This document shows positions 8,001-17,900 of a DNA stretch of 56,978 nucleotides, piece after piece; position 1 is the first letter of the stretch; each line of letters starts with the position of its first letter. The DNA is taken from contig CAZUMW010000032.1 in the NCBI GenBank assembly GCA_964621615.1, forward strand, positions 1 through 56,978, read 5' to 3'. The notes beneath the pieces are model-generated. The model was not told the DNA's origin. It worked only from the letters and a program-made list of their open reading frames with translations, and did not search any database. The position numbers and the translations under genes were made by a program. The DNA is from CAZUMW01 sp964621615. Its GTDB lineage: Bacteria > Desulfobacterota > WTBG01 > CAIYCZ01 > CAIRTM01.

Positions 8001-8485
8001 TGAAAGCTGCTGTGCTGACAATAAGCGATAAAGGGGCACACGGTGAGCGGATAGACAGAAGCGGCCCGGCGGTGCGCGATCTGCTGCAGCAGGCGGGCGC
8101 GGCGGTTGATAGATGTGATGTTATTCCTGATGAAGCGGATGCCATCGCCGGCATGCTGCTTCACTATGCTGATGAAGATGCTCTGGACCTTATAGTGACA
8201 ACCGGAGGAACCGGTGTCGGGCCCCGGGATGTCACCCCTGAGGCCACCAGATCGATTATTGACCGTGAAGTGCCGGGCATTGCCGAGGCAATGCGGGCGG
8301 AAAGCTTCAAAATCACTCCCCACGCTGTCATTTCCCGCGGCATTGCCGGTATCAGGGGACGCACCCTGATCATAAATCTTCCGGGCAGCCCCAAGGCGGC
8401 GGTGGAAAATCTCCGTACCGTACTGCCCGCCCTTGCGCATGCGGTGGCAAAAATAAAGGGTGACCCCTCAGACTGTGCGTCGTAG
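8000..8485 (+). CDS. molybdopterin-binding protein, MoaB/Mog family
   Basis: A 161-residue MPT-binding (MoCF) domain protein: MKAAVLTISDKG at the N-terminus, the substrate loop TTGGTGVGPRDVTPEAT and the late LPGSPKAA motif. Family members adenylylate molybdopterin before metal insertion. Sequence alone does not separate Mog from MoaB, so I give no symbol. The ATG overlaps the stop of the preceding gene by one base. No other molybdenum cofactor gene is in the window. It converges with mreB, whose stop lies 30 nt away. Confidence 0.85.
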   Translation: MKAAVLTISDKGAHGERIDRSGPAVRDLLQQAGAAVDRCDVIPDEADAIAGMLLHYADEDALDLIVTTGGTGVGPRDVTPEATRSIIDREVPGIAEAMRAESFKITPHAVISRGIAGIRGRTLIINLPGSPKAAVENLRTVLPALAHAVAKIKGDPSDCAS

Positions 8486-8514
8486 GGCCGCGCCCGGAAA
8501 CAGCGTGGCGATTA

Positions 8515-9546
8515 TCAGTCCAGGGCGATATTTTTAAGCAGGTCTATTTCATCAAGGGCTTTGCCGGAGCCGGTAACCACTGCTGTCAGCGGTTCTTCCG
8601 CGACAATGATTGGAAGGCCTGTTTCCTCCTTGAGCAGCTTGTCGAGATTTTTCAGAAGAGCTCCCCCGCCCACCAGCACGATGCCCTTGTCGACAATATC
8701 CGAAGCGAGTTCAGGCGGAGTCCGCTCGAGGCCTATTTTAACTGCATCCACAATTGTGTTGATCGATTCCGCTATCGCTTCACGGATTTCTTCCGAGCTT
8801 ATTTCAATTGTCTGGGGAACTCCCTTCACCATGTCACGGCCTTTAACGTCAACGGTCTGGATTTCATTTTCAGGATAGGCATTGCCGATGGTCGACTTTA
8901 TGAGCTCGGCGGTGCGCTCTCCGATCAGAAGGTTGTATTTGCGTTTAACGTACTGTACGATATCATCATCCATTTTGTCGCCGGCGGTGCGGATGGACTG
9001 GCTGTAGACGATTCCTGAAAGAGAAATAACCGCAACCTCGGTTGTTCCGCCTCCTATGTCTACGACCATGCTGCCCACAGGCTCGCTGACCGGAAGGCCG
9101 GAGCCGATAGCGGCAGCCATGGGCTCTTCGATGAGGTATACCTCACGAACGCCGGCCGACTCTGCAGATTCTTTAACTGCGCGCTTTTCAACAGGGGTTA
9201 TCCCTGAGGGTACGGAGATAATGACTCGCGGCCGGATAAAGCTTTTTCTTTGGTGTACTTTCTGGATGAAATATTTCAGCATTGCCTCGGTGATATCAAA
9301 ATCCGCTATGACGCCGTCTTTTATGGGGCGGATGGCTATGATATTTGCGGGGGTGCGTCCGAGCATCCTTTTTGCCTCGTTGCCGACTGCGAGGATTTTG
9401 CGGTTGCCGCCGGTATCTCTGATGGCGACAACAGAAGGCTCGTTTGCCACAATGCCTCTGCCCTTTGCGTAGACAAGAGTAAACGCCGTGCCCAGATCGA
9501 TTGCAAGGTCATTTGACATAAGCGCTAAAATGCGATTCACAATCAT
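8515..9546 (-). CDS. mreB: rod shape-determining protein MreB
   Basis: A 343-residue actin-like protein that directs lateral wall synthesis. Phosphate 1 loop DLAIDLGTAFT, then DIGGGTTEVAVIS, and GIVLVGGGALLKNL near the C-terminus. I keep the start at 9546: the first residues (MIVNRILALMSND) correspond to the short amphipathic N-terminal membrane helix of MreB, and GGGAGC precedes the ATG. A later Met (9519) would remove that helix. The gene is not followed by mreC/mreD/rodA; downstream on its strand is the convergent Mog gene. A consensus promoter lies about 100 nt upstream. Confidence 0.96.
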   Translation of the reverse strand: MIVNRILALMSNDLAIDLGTAFTLVYAKGRGIVANEPSVVAIRDTGGNRKILAVGNEAKRMLGRTPANIIAIRPIKDGVIADFDITEAMLKYFIQKVHQRKSFIRPRVIISVPSGITPVEKRAVKESAESAGVREVYLIEEPMAAAIGSGLPVSEPVGSMVVDIGGGTTEVAVISLSGIVYSQSIRTAGDKMDDDIVQYVKRKYNLLIGERTAELIKSTIGNAYPENEIQTVDVKGRDMVKGVPQTIEISSEEIREAIAESINTIVDAVKIGLERTPPELASDIVDKGIVLVGGGALLKNLDKLLKEETGLPIIVAEEPLTAVVTGSGKALDEIDLLKNIALD

Positions 9547-9644
9547 TATATGCTCCCGTATTTAAAAACCGTCTATGGCTGTTTTTTTTTTCAGCTTGTG
9601 CCTGTACAGCAGAAAACAATATGCTTTCAGCTTGTGGAATGAAA

Positions 9645-9673
9645 ACTATAGGGTGTTAAAAATGACTTGTCAA
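9645..9673 (-). promoter_or_regulatory. strong sigma-70 promoter for mreB
   Basis: On the minus strand TTGACA (9673-9668) and TATAGT (9650-9645) are separated by exactly 17 nt, close to full consensus. The predicted transcript starts near 9638, giving a leader of about 90 nt. Confidence 0.75.
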
Positions 9674-9713
9674 CAGTAAAGGTATGCAGGTGCGTTTTCC
9701 GGCCTTTTTTTGA

Positions 9714-9741
9714 TTGCATCGCACGGGCAATTCCTTTATAC
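9714..9741 (+). promoter_or_regulatory. possible promoter for thrC
   Basis: TTGCAT (9714-9719) and TTATAC (9736-9741) are 16 nt apart, about 65 nt before the thrC start. The match to consensus is moderate. Confidence 0.3.
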
Positions 9742-9805
9742 CTAAACAGAGTTCAGCACGGCGCGGTACGCCGATCGGGCACCACCTGAAGATACGGGAG
9801 ATTTC

Positions 9806-11221
9806 ATGCAGGATACGAACCAATACCCTCATCATGTGCGAGATTATCTGATACCGGCATATACCGGCGATGTTGTCTATGAATGTATTAGCTGCGGAGG
9901 CACCTATGACCTCAACCAGTTTTTATATGTCTGCCCGTCGTGCAGGAGCCTTCTCAGGCTCCGCGACCGGTCTTTTGATGAGCTGAAAAAAATCGGCGGC
10001 AGGCTCTGGCGCGATATCTTTGATTATAGAAAGCTGCTCCGAACTGATGCGCTGAAAGGGATATTTTCTTTCAAGGAAATTCTGTTTCCGTCGATTCCGC
10101 TCGAAGATGTTATTTATCTGGGTGAGGGCCACACGCCGCTGGTCAAGGCAAACCCTGAGCTGAGCAGCGCAGTGGGCATGGAGTTTTACGTTAAAAACGA
10201 CGGGCTTAACCCGTCCGCAAGCTTTAAGGACCGCGGCATGGCAAGCGCGGTGAGCTTTATTAATTATTCAATTCACACGCGGGGGCTTAGCGAGGTGCTG
10301 GGCATATGCGCCTCCACCGGCGACACCTCCGCCGCCGCCGCGCTTTATTTGAGCTATCTTGACAAAAACATTGTCCGCTCGGTTGTTCTGCTTCCCCGCG
10401 GAAAGGTTACGCCCCAGCAGCTTTCACAGCCGCTCGGAAGCGGTGCAGTGGTTCTGGAAATACCCGGCGTATTTGACGATTGTATGCGGATAGTCGAAGA
10501 CCTCGCAGAGCGCTACCAGGTATGCCTGCTTAATTCAAAAAACCCGGTTCGCATTATGGGGCAGAAATCATATGCGTACGAAGTTGCGCAGCAGCTGGAT
10601 TATTGTACCGAAGGGCTTGTTATAGTTGTCCCCGTAGGAAACGCCGGCAATGTTACCGCTATTATGGAGGGGTTTCTTGACCTGTATAATCTCAATATTA
10701 TCAGTCAGCTGCCGCGCGTTCTTGCAGTGCAGAGCAGGCATGCGAATCCGGTTGCCACATGGAAGCGGACCGGCAGCTACGCGCCTGTGAGCGTTCGTCC
10801 AAGCGTCGCTCAGGCGGCAATGATCGGGGACCCCGTTTCGTTTCCGAAAGTGCGCATGCTTGTGGAGCAGCATTACCGTGAGCAGTTTATGGCGGTTGAG
10901 CTTGATGAGCAGGAGATTATCGAGGGTATGCTCCGGGCGAACCGATACGGCCACGTTATCTGCACGCAGGGCGGAGAGTGCATAGCAGGGCTTGCCCGGG
11001 CTGTTTCTCTGGGCGCTGTCTGCAGCTCTGATACAGTTGTTGTTGATTCGACCTCTCATCAGCTGAAGTTCTCAAATTTTCAGCAGATGTATTTTGAAAG
11101 CTCATTCCCGGAACCCTATAACATACGGCCGCAGGAGAGGTACATTAACAGGCCTGTTCAGGTCGACGCGTCAGCGGATGCGGTTGCGCACTTGCTGCAG
11201 TTGAAAAAAAAGGAGCCCTGA
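9806..11221 (+). CDS. thrC: threonine synthase
   Basis: PLP enzyme converting O-phosphohomoserine to threonine. It is 471 residues. An N-terminal zinc-ribbon-like segment has Cys27, Cys30, Cys43 and Cys46. The PLP lysine is Lys141 in NPSASFKDRGMAS, and the phosphate-binding loop is ASTGDTSAAAA. VPVGNAGN and NPVRIMGQKS also fit the family. A GGGAG site precedes the ATG. A receiver-domain gene starts 11 nt after the stop and a metallo-hydrolase gene follows, so the three may be co-transcribed, an unusual grouping for a biosynthetic gene. Confidence 0.93.
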   Translation: MQDTNQYPHHVRDYLIPAYTGDVVYECISCGGTYDLNQFLYVCPSCRSLLRLRDRSFDELKKIGGRLWRDIFDYRKLLRTDALKGIFSFKEILFPSIPLEDVIYLGEGHTPLVKANPELSSAVGMEFYVKNDGLNPSASFKDRGMASAVSFINYSIHTRGLSEVLGICASTGDTSAAAALYLSYLDKNIVRSVVLLPRGKVTPQQLSQPLGSGAVVLEIPGVFDDCMRIVEDLAERYQVCLLNSKNPVRIMGQKSYAYEVAQQLDYCTEGLVIVVPVGNAGNVTAIMEGFLDLYNLNIISQLPRVLAVQSRHANPVATWKRTGSYAPVSVRPSVAQAAMIGDPVSFPKVRMLVEQHYREQFMAVELDEQEIIEGMLRANRYGHVICTQGGECIAGLARAVSLGAVCSSDTVVVDSTSHQLKFSNFQQMYFESSFPEPYNIRPQERYINRPVQVDASADAVAHLLQLKKKEP

Positions 11222-11232
11222 CACAGCGCTGT

Positions 11233-11598
11233 ATGAAAAAAATTGTTATTGTCGATGACAGCGAAACAATCGCAACGATTATCAAGCGTGTTCTGGAAAG
11301 GCAGGGGTATGCAGTTCATGCGGCCCTTGACAGCACTGCGGTGTTCAATGAACAGGTGCTTGACTTCGGCCCCGACCTGTTCATTCTGGATATCAATATG
11401 CCGAAGGCGGACGGTTTCAGCATCCTTGAAAACATACGGCGGATGCCCCGGCTCCGGCAGGTAAAGGTGGTGATGTGCTCGACAAAGTTTTTTGAGCACG
11501 ATATTGAGCGGGCGCGCGAGCTCGGGGCTGATTCTTTTTTAGTAAAACCGTTCAGCGAGAGCGAATTGATAGATACTGTTGTATCTGTTCTTGCGTGA
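11233..11598 (+). CDS. single-domain response regulator (CheY-like receiver)
   Basis: A 121-residue receiver domain with the full phosphorylation set: Asp8/Asp9 (IVDDS), phospho-acceptor Asp53 (FILDINMP), Ser83 in MCSTKF and Lys105 (FLVKPF). There is no output domain, so it presumably signals by protein contact. The closest neighbour is the metallo-hydrolase gene that starts 13 nt after its stop; receiver and this hydrolase type are sometimes linked or fused, so a shared pathway is a reasonable inference. The cognate kinase is not adjacent. Confidence 0.88.
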   Translation: MKKIVIVDDSETIATIIKRVLERQGYAVHAALDSTAVFNEQVLDFGPDLFILDINMPKADGFSILENIRRMPRLRQVKVVMCSTKFFEHDIERARELGADSFLVKPFSESELIDTVVSVLA

Positions 11599-11611
11599 CA
11601 GCCGGGGCCAC

Positions 11612-12529
11612 ATGCTTTCAATCCGCTTCTGGGGCGTTCGGGGATCGCTTCCCATATCAGATGAGAAAGTGCTGCGCTACGGCGGCAGCACCTCCTGCGT
11701 TGAAATAAGCGCCGATAACGGTGCCCGTCTTGTTTTCGACGCCGGTACCGGCATTCACCCTCTTGGCCTCACCTATATCCAGGAGGGCGCAGCCAGTCAC
11801 ATTGCGGTATTTATTACCCATCCCCACTGGGACCATATTCAGGGGCTTCCCTTTTTTGCACCCGCTTTCGTTCCCGGCAACTTTATTGCGTTTTACGGAT
11901 GCGATCAGGGCACGCTTACTTTCGAAGATGTGCTGAGGCAGCAGATGCAGTCGCCTTTTTTCCCGGTGCAGCTGACAACCTGGAAGGCCGATATTAAAAT
12001 AATTTCTATTGCCGAAACCGAAATCCCGATACATGGTGTTACTGTCCAATCAATGTATGCCGAGCATCCCGGCATGACGCTTGCCTATAAAGTCAGCTAT
12101 AAGGGCAGCACGGTTGTGTATATGCCTGACAATGAGCTTTTTGCACAGTGGGGTATGGGCAGGGTGCTGTCGCCCCCGCAGCATGATGAGCACGGTTTTG
12201 ATATGGAATCTGTTTTCCTTGAGGAGCAGAAAAGAAAATTTTTCGGATTTATCGACTCAGCGGATCTCCTTATTCACGATGCCCAGTATACGCCTGAAGA
12301 GTATCCGTCAAAAATCGGGTGGGGCCATGCCGATTATGAGTTCACTGTGAGGGCTGCAATGCACGGCAGTGTCAGGCACCTTGCCCTTTTTCACCACGAT
12401 CCCGGGAGAACCGATGATGAAATCGATCTGATCGTAGAAAAAGCCCGCACCATTGTGAAAAAAAGCGGGTCTGCAATGAGGGTAACAGCTGCAAGCCAAA
12501 CCGCACCGCCGCTCACTGTCGGGGAGTAG
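11612..12529 (+). CDS. metallo-beta-lactamase-fold hydrolase
   Basis: A 305-residue soluble protein with the metal motif THPHWDH (His70, His72, Asp74, His75 after the second Met of the frame). Further possible ligands are in AEHPG, LIHDAQYTPEE and LALFHHDPGRTDDE. The opening SIRFWGVRGSLP is typical of the RNase Z/PhnP-like and cyclic-nucleotide phosphodiesterase-like branch of the fold. The substrate cannot be read from the sequence. The start at 11612 is where the homologous sequence begins; the frame extends to 11579 inside the receiver gene. Its 3' end overlaps the convergent lpxL by 17 nt. Confidence 0.82.
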   Translation: MLSIRFWGVRGSLPISDEKVLRYGGSTSCVEISADNGARLVFDAGTGIHPLGLTYIQEGAASHIAVFITHPHWDHIQGLPFFAPAFVPGNFIAFYGCDQGTLTFEDVLRQQMQSPFFPVQLTTWKADIKIISIAETEIPIHGVTVQSMYAEHPGMTLAYKVSYKGSTVVYMPDNELFAQWGMGRVLSPPQHDEHGFDMESVFLEEQKRKFFGFIDSADLLIHDAQYTPEEYPSKIGWGHADYEFTVRAAMHGSVRHLALFHHDPGRTDDEIDLIVEKARTIVKKSGSAMRVTAASQTAPPLTVGE

Positions 12530-13475
12530 CATCGCGCAGGCCTGTGTGTGTGCGATCAGAATTGCGCTGCTGGTGCAGCGAGAATTTTCTCGGTATTTTC
12601 CACCGGTTGTGAAGCCAGCCGAACCAGTGGTCGGGTCGCCTGCGCACGATTCCTTCCAGAAAGTCATTGTATTGCTGCGTGTTTGCCAGAAGGTCATCGC
12701 TCTCATCTCCGGTGTCGATCAGGGGAAACGGCTCCCCGATGACAAGCCGGTGGTTCCTGCGGCCCGGTGTTTTTTCCATATATGCAGGGAGCACGGGGGA
12801 GCGGGTTTTGCGTGCAAAAACGGCAGGGGCCGCATAAGTGTATGCTGTATGTCCGAAAAACGTTACCGGCACGCCGTTTTTGCCCGCGTTCTGATCGAAC
12901 AGTATCCCCACGGCGTGTCCGCTTTTTAGATTCTTCATGACGCTTCTCAGCGCATTTTTGCTTGGTATTAAGGTCAGGTTGCTTTTGGCCCTGGTTTCGA
13001 TCAGGTGCCTGTCAAGATACGGATTTTTCAAGGGCTTATATATGACCGATGCCTTATTCAGATGTGCGCCGAACACGAAGCTCGCCAGCTCCCATACCCC
13101 GAAATGAGGCACCAGGATAATAACGCCGTTGTTTTTATCGAGTGCGCTGCGGACACGTTCCATGCCGTCGATGTGTATGCAGGAGGAAATGTCGGCAGGG
13201 GAAAATATGATTGATTCAACAGCCGCCTCACCGAGGAGCCGGAAAAGATTGCCGATGATACGGGAGCGCTCCTCCTCTGTCAGGCTGTCCCCGAAAGCGC
13301 GCTTCAGGTTTTCATGAGCAAGCCCGGTGCGGGAGCGCAGCACTGTATGCGCCGCAGAGCCGAGCTGTGAGCCGAAGCGAAGGCTTGCCGATACCGGCAG
13401 GGCCGCGACCGCTGCGCTCAGCATGCGCACAAGCGTATATTCAAGCATATGCTGTTGTTTCGCTAACAGTGCCAT
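12513..13475 (-). CDS. lipid A biosynthesis acyltransferase (LpxL/HtrB family)
   Basis: A roughly 320-residue inner-membrane acyltransferase adding a secondary acyl chain to Kdo-lipid A or a similar core. It has the HX4E motif HFGVWE (His124, Glu129), VIYKPLKNPYLDR and GILFDQNAG. The frame stays open to 13655, inside the neighbouring kinase gene, so I begin at the Met at 13475; a second Met at 13448 is also possible and neither has a strong ribosome site. It follows the kinase-fold gene by 25 nt on the same strand, consistent with a lipopolysaccharide-related pair. This is direct evidence for an outer membrane. Confidence 0.87.
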   Translation of the reverse strand: MALLAKQQHMLEYTLVRMLSAAVAALPVSASLRFGSQLGSAAHTVLRSRTGLAHENLKRAFGDSLTEEERSRIIGNLFRLLGEAAVESIIFSPADISSCIHIDGMERVRSALDKNNGVIILVPHFGVWELASFVFGAHLNKASVIYKPLKNPYLDRHLIETRAKSNLTLIPSKNALRSVMKNLKSGHAVGILFDQNAGKNGVPVTFFGHTAYTYAAPAVFARKTRSPVLPAYMEKTPGRRNHRLVIGEPFPLIDTGDESDDLLANTQQYNDFLEGIVRRRPDHWFGWLHNRWKIPRKFSLHQQRNSDRTHTGLRDATPRQ

Positions 13476-13500
13476 GTGTGCAATTGTAATCGGGTTTTGT

Positions 13501-14172
13501 TCAGCGACGCGAGAGCCTGGTTCCCAGGGGGTACCCTTTGAAGATCCATAGCGGCCTTTTTTTTTCAATATAGTGCAGCACCGCAAGCCGCTCCGCGTCA
13601 ATGCTTTCAGGGTTTGTTTTCTGCCAGCACTTGTATACGCCGGATATATCCACAAGCTTCAGGTACCGGTGCACCGGGTGCGGAACGCGGTCCAGGAAAA
13701 GGCTCGATTGAAAATCAAGAAGCGCGGGGCGGCCGTCTTCACAAAGAAGAATGTTGCGCATATAGCGTATATCCAGATGCACCACGTTGCGGTCGTGCAT
13801 CTCAAACACCAGCTTTTCGAGTGCCTGGAAAAACTCGGCACTTATATATTTTTTCCGGGCGTCCTTCAGCGTTGTTCCGGGAATGTATATATAGCACAGT
13901 GCAAACGCATCCAGCAGAAACGGCTTTTCCGGAACGCCATGTATGCCCTGAAGCCGGGACAGCACTGAAAATTCGCGGCGCGTTATATAGCGGCCGTATG
14001 TGTTTTTAATAAGCGCATTGCAGGGGGTGAAATCCTTAATGACCCAGCTGCCGGTTCCGTTAGTGTAGCGCACAAGATCGGCGTTGGCCCATCTGCCCCT
14101 GCTGAGCACATCAACGGGTCCGTTACGGATGTGGCTGCGTTCAAAGGGCTTTGTCGCGACAGCTGAGTTCAT
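13501..14172 (-). CDS. protein-kinase-fold protein, probable LPS/sugar kinase-like
   Basis: A 223-residue protein with a minimal kinase fold: Lys46 in WVIKDF, Glu67 in TRREF, catalytic loop HLDIRYMRN (Asp134, Asn140) and metal motif LLDFQ (Asp153), where DFQ replaces DFG. This pattern fits the RIO/Kdo-kinase-like group that phosphorylates lipid A or core sugars; the lpxL-type gene 25 nt downstream supports a lipopolysaccharide role, but the substrate is inferred. The start ATG has no clear ribosome site. Confidence 0.7.
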   Translation of the reverse strand: MNSAVATKPFERSHIRNGPVDVLSRGRWANADLVRYTNGTGSWVIKDFTPCNALIKNTYGRYITRREFSVLSRLQGIHGVPEKPFLLDAFALCYIYIPGTTLKDARKKYISAEFFQALEKLVFEMHDRNVVHLDIRYMRNILLCEDGRPALLDFQSSLFLDRVPHPVHRYLKLVDISGVYKCWQKTNPESIDAERLAVLHYIEKKRPLWIFKGYPLGTRLSRR

Positions 14173-14252
14173 GCGCAGTATGCATACACGTTAAATGGGA
14201 ACGTTTTTTTCGGCTCATCAGGCTGTGCAGGGATCCGGGTGCACGGCTGATC

Positions 14253-14657
14253 TCAGCCGAGCCTGCCTGTTATGTACAGCAGGCCTCCCAGAAGGCAACA
14301 TGCTGTGCCGGCCAGGAACAGTCCGATTGCTATCATCATGACAGAGCCCGCCACTTCCACAAGCATATTTTCCTGGTCTTCAGTCATTGAAAGGTTGAAG
14401 CGGTTTTTCAGGACATTGACAATAAAAGCCGATTGTGCAGGGAATGCGGTTTTCATGAAACCCTTTTTAATAAACCAGACGGCAAGGTACAGAAGCCACA
14501 CCATAAAAAAACCGATCACAAAACCGAGAAGCCCGTATTGAAAGGAAAATGCGGGGCTGTCGGTGCTCAGCAGGCCAAAGAGAAAAAGGCCCATAACAAT
14601 TGAGGCGGCAAGGCTGGCTTTAAACGCACGAGAAGATCTTTTCATATGTTTGTCCAT
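14253..14657 (-). CDS. small membrane protein of unknown function
   Basis: A 134-residue protein with three or four hydrophobic segments (about residues 14-31, 42-64, 100-130 with a Gly/Ala-rich C-terminus) and a positively charged N-terminus (KHMKRSSR). A soluble loop contains NRFNLSMTEDQEN. I do not recognise the family. Two Mets (14657 and 14645) can serve as start. It lies 80 nt downstream of nothing on its own strand and 80 nt upstream of the kinase-fold gene, so it may lead that operon. Confidence 0.6.
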   Translation of the reverse strand: MDKHMKRSSRAFKASLAASIVMGLFLFGLLSTDSPAFSFQYGLLGFVIGFFMVWLLYLAVWFIKKGFMKTAFPAQSAFIVNVLKNRFNLSMTEDQENMLVEVAGSVMMIAIGLFLAGTACCLLGGLLYITGRLG

Positions 14658-14848
14658 ATCGTTTTAACCGGCACCTGCCTGCATTTCATGCCGGATGCTT
14701 TTTCGGATGATAGATGAAAACAACAGCAGTTTACGAGCGCATCGTTTTACGGCTGAACAATGGCGTCAAACCCTGCATTATATTATAATCATAACTAACA
14801 AATAAATCAAATTTTGTCAAAATATACAACCGCTTTGTTGGTTTTTTC

Positions 14849-14876
14849 TTGACACAAAGAGGCCAATAGATATATT
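14849..14876 (+). promoter_or_regulatory. strong sigma-70 promoter for the large surface protein
   Basis: TTGACA (14849-14854) and TATATT (14871-14876) separated by 16 nt in a very AT-rich stretch, about 65 nt before the predicted transcript's first good start codon. The leader carries inverted half-sites CACAATAT (14882-14889) and ATATTGTG (14934-14941), the second touching the G-rich ribosome site. Confidence 0.65.
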
Positions 14877-14949
14877 TTGATCACAATATACACGCATGCA
14901 TATTTTTTGTATTTATAACTGCTTATCAATAAAATATTGTGGGGGGACA

Positions 14950-17900
14950 ATGAGAAATTCCGCATGTATTATTTCCGCTTTTATTTGTTTTTTTTTAGTA
15001 TTATTCTGTTACGCTCCCCGCGCTTCAGCGGCGGAAGCAACACGCCTGTATCTTGAGCTTTCCTCTTCGTCAGCGCTGATGCTGCCAACCTCTCAGGGGG
15101 AGGACTACCTGAGAGGCCGGGTTACGCTGCTTGATGCCAACAACCAGCTGGCGACCACCTTTAACGGCGCTGCCATTGAAGATGCCGAGATCGTTTTTCA
15201 ATCCGCCTACGGCGCGAGCGCACAGTTTTCACTGCGCCCGGCGACCGATCTTGATTTGAGCTCGAGCGATTGGGAAACGGCTGCTTCCACGGTGACGGTA
15301 TCTCCGGAAAAGGCCTGGCAGGAATTTGCCGTAAGCTATGACTCCATAACGCTCAGCGGTACGGATACCATCACCGTCACGCTGAAGCAGGGCGGGGATA
15401 CGCTGGTTGACCAGCGGAGCGTGGAGGTGCAGGGACCGCAGGCGAATTGCTATGTCGTTCGAACCGGCGGCGGTCTGAACGTCGGCTTATATGATGATAT
15501 ACCCGGGCAGCAGAATGACCGCGGCAATGTGAAATCCTCGGGCGACACGACAACCGTTGATGTCTATGCGGCGTTTTACTATACAGACAGCAGCGGAACC
15601 GAACATTATGTATATACCGACAATGTGCCCATAGCAGCCCGGAGCCCGAGCGTCGGGGGTACTGCATTCACCCTGACAAACGGTCATGCGCAGCAAAGCG
15701 TTTCCCAGGAGACCAGCGCTAATACCGGCAGCGCGTCGGGCTTTCACGAATCTTTTTCCGCCGGCAGCTCACAGACGTTCAGCGCGGGCTTTGATTCAGA
15801 AGCAACGCGGTGGGTGGGAAACGACGGCGGGGATGTAACCGGGGATGAGTATATCAATGTAACCCAAAGCAGCTCGTTATTTGATGAGGCCGGATCATCC
15901 GACTATAAAACAGACACGTCCACTTATAAGGCTGTCGGAACGGTCAGCAGGATAACCATAATCGGGCTTCCGGTGAATCAGGTTGATGAGGACGGCATTC
16001 ATAAGGAATCAGGATTCGGCGCACAGGAAGAGGATCCCGGGCAGCTGACCCCGGATCCTGATGATGCGTTGAAACTGCTTGATGATCCCACCCAAAAGCC
16101 CACAAAGTTCCGCGTCGCCGGAGAGGAGGGGCAGACGTATATATATGGCGCGATCGTGGGGTTTGATGCTAACGGTGATCCGGCGCCGTTTGCACAGGGC
16201 GTAACCGCAACCTTTTATCTGGGAAAAGGAGAGGGGATTCCGGTAAACAGCGCCGCTCCGGAGCTGTATTCTATTTCTCCCACCTACAGTCCTTCTGAAA
16301 GCGGTGTGAATGCCTCGGGAATGATAACCGCGAGTTTTGCCTATCAGTGGTTTCTTCCGTTCAGAATTCCTGCAACCGCGGATGACGGCTCCACCCCGTC
16401 CATTGAAAATCTTTATATCAGTGACATTCGGCTCTGGAACGGCTCCTCGTATTCCAGCTATTCCGATGCGTCCATCTACGATAATATTGACACGCCAGGA
16501 GAGGGAGTGGATTTTATCGCGCAGGACTTCATAAACAGCATCGATGTTACCGATGTGGCAAATCTGAATGACAAAAATGCAGGAGATGACGCAGAGATAA
16601 TCATAACCGGTACAGACGATGAGCCGTCTTTTCAGATGAAAGTATTTGACGACGGGGGAGGGGCTGTCAGTATCGGATACAAGGACACGACGGATGAATT
16701 GACCTGGATCGGGGTCCCCGAGGATGAAGACAATACAGCCCTGCAGGATGTTGCCTTTTTTACAGCTCTTAACTCGAAAAATCTTCTTTTTCTTGTGAAA
16801 GGGGGCATAAACGATACGTATGCGAATGTCTATTATGGGGACGGGCTGACTATTGTCGCCGCTGACCCTGATGACTTTGAGCCCACATCGATCAGCTCCG
16901 GCTATTCAGAAATAAATGTATTGCTCGACGATGAGCAGGATCACAATACGGTTGCGATTCGTGACGGCGTTATAAGCGTTAAAGATATATTCAGCAATTC
17001 CTACGGTGCAACAGGAGCCACGCTTGAGGATTCAAAAATACAGCCCTCTGTGCTTTCGCTGAGCGATAACGGGAGCGTGTCGGAAACCGCCTTCCCGGGC
17101 GCTTCTTCAAAAGTAGACGGCAATTCGGTTGAGGTCAAGTTCAGCCTCGACGATATTACCGAAAGCCGCGATTCGGCTGTTTTGAGGCTTTCGACGCCCA
17201 AGGGCGGGGCAAGCGCTGAGGCGACGCTGTATATGAAGAATCTTGACGCTGTTTCCCTTGACAATGTGTTTGTACCCATTCCAGGTATTGATGATACTCC
17301 CGTTGCGGTCAGATTTATAGACCAGGATGGCGAACAGATAGCGCCGGTAACCGTGACGGCGGCCAGTGCCCCGGGAAATGATGAGAGCGAAGGCAATGCG
17401 ATTGAAGTGGAGCTTTCCGCCGATAACGGCACAATCGGCGGCGACCAGACCATACTGCTGAAAACAGTTTCGCCGAGAAAAGTCATTACCGCCGACCCGG
17501 GAGATAACACCCGCATGTCGGTTTCTGCGGATACCCGCAATTATGGAACCGATACGCTTGAGCTTGTATTTGAGCCTGATTTGACCCCCCCCTATGTCGG
17601 AGACATAACCACAGACAATTGCCAGGTCGCCATCGAAATAATCGATAACAGCGATGTTGATCTTCAGGAAACAGAAGTGTCCATCAAAAACAGTACCGGT
17701 GACGATATAACGGCACAGCTTGAGAGAACGCACATCGATAACGGTACCAGCGGCACCATTGTTTTTACCGGAACACCGGGGCAGGGGTTTACTGAAGGGG
17801 AGAATCTGGCCTACACCGCCGATATAACACCGAAGGATGCGTGGCAGAATGAGCGGGCGGCTGTTGAGCGGATTTTCAGCCTTACCTGTGAATCCGGGCC

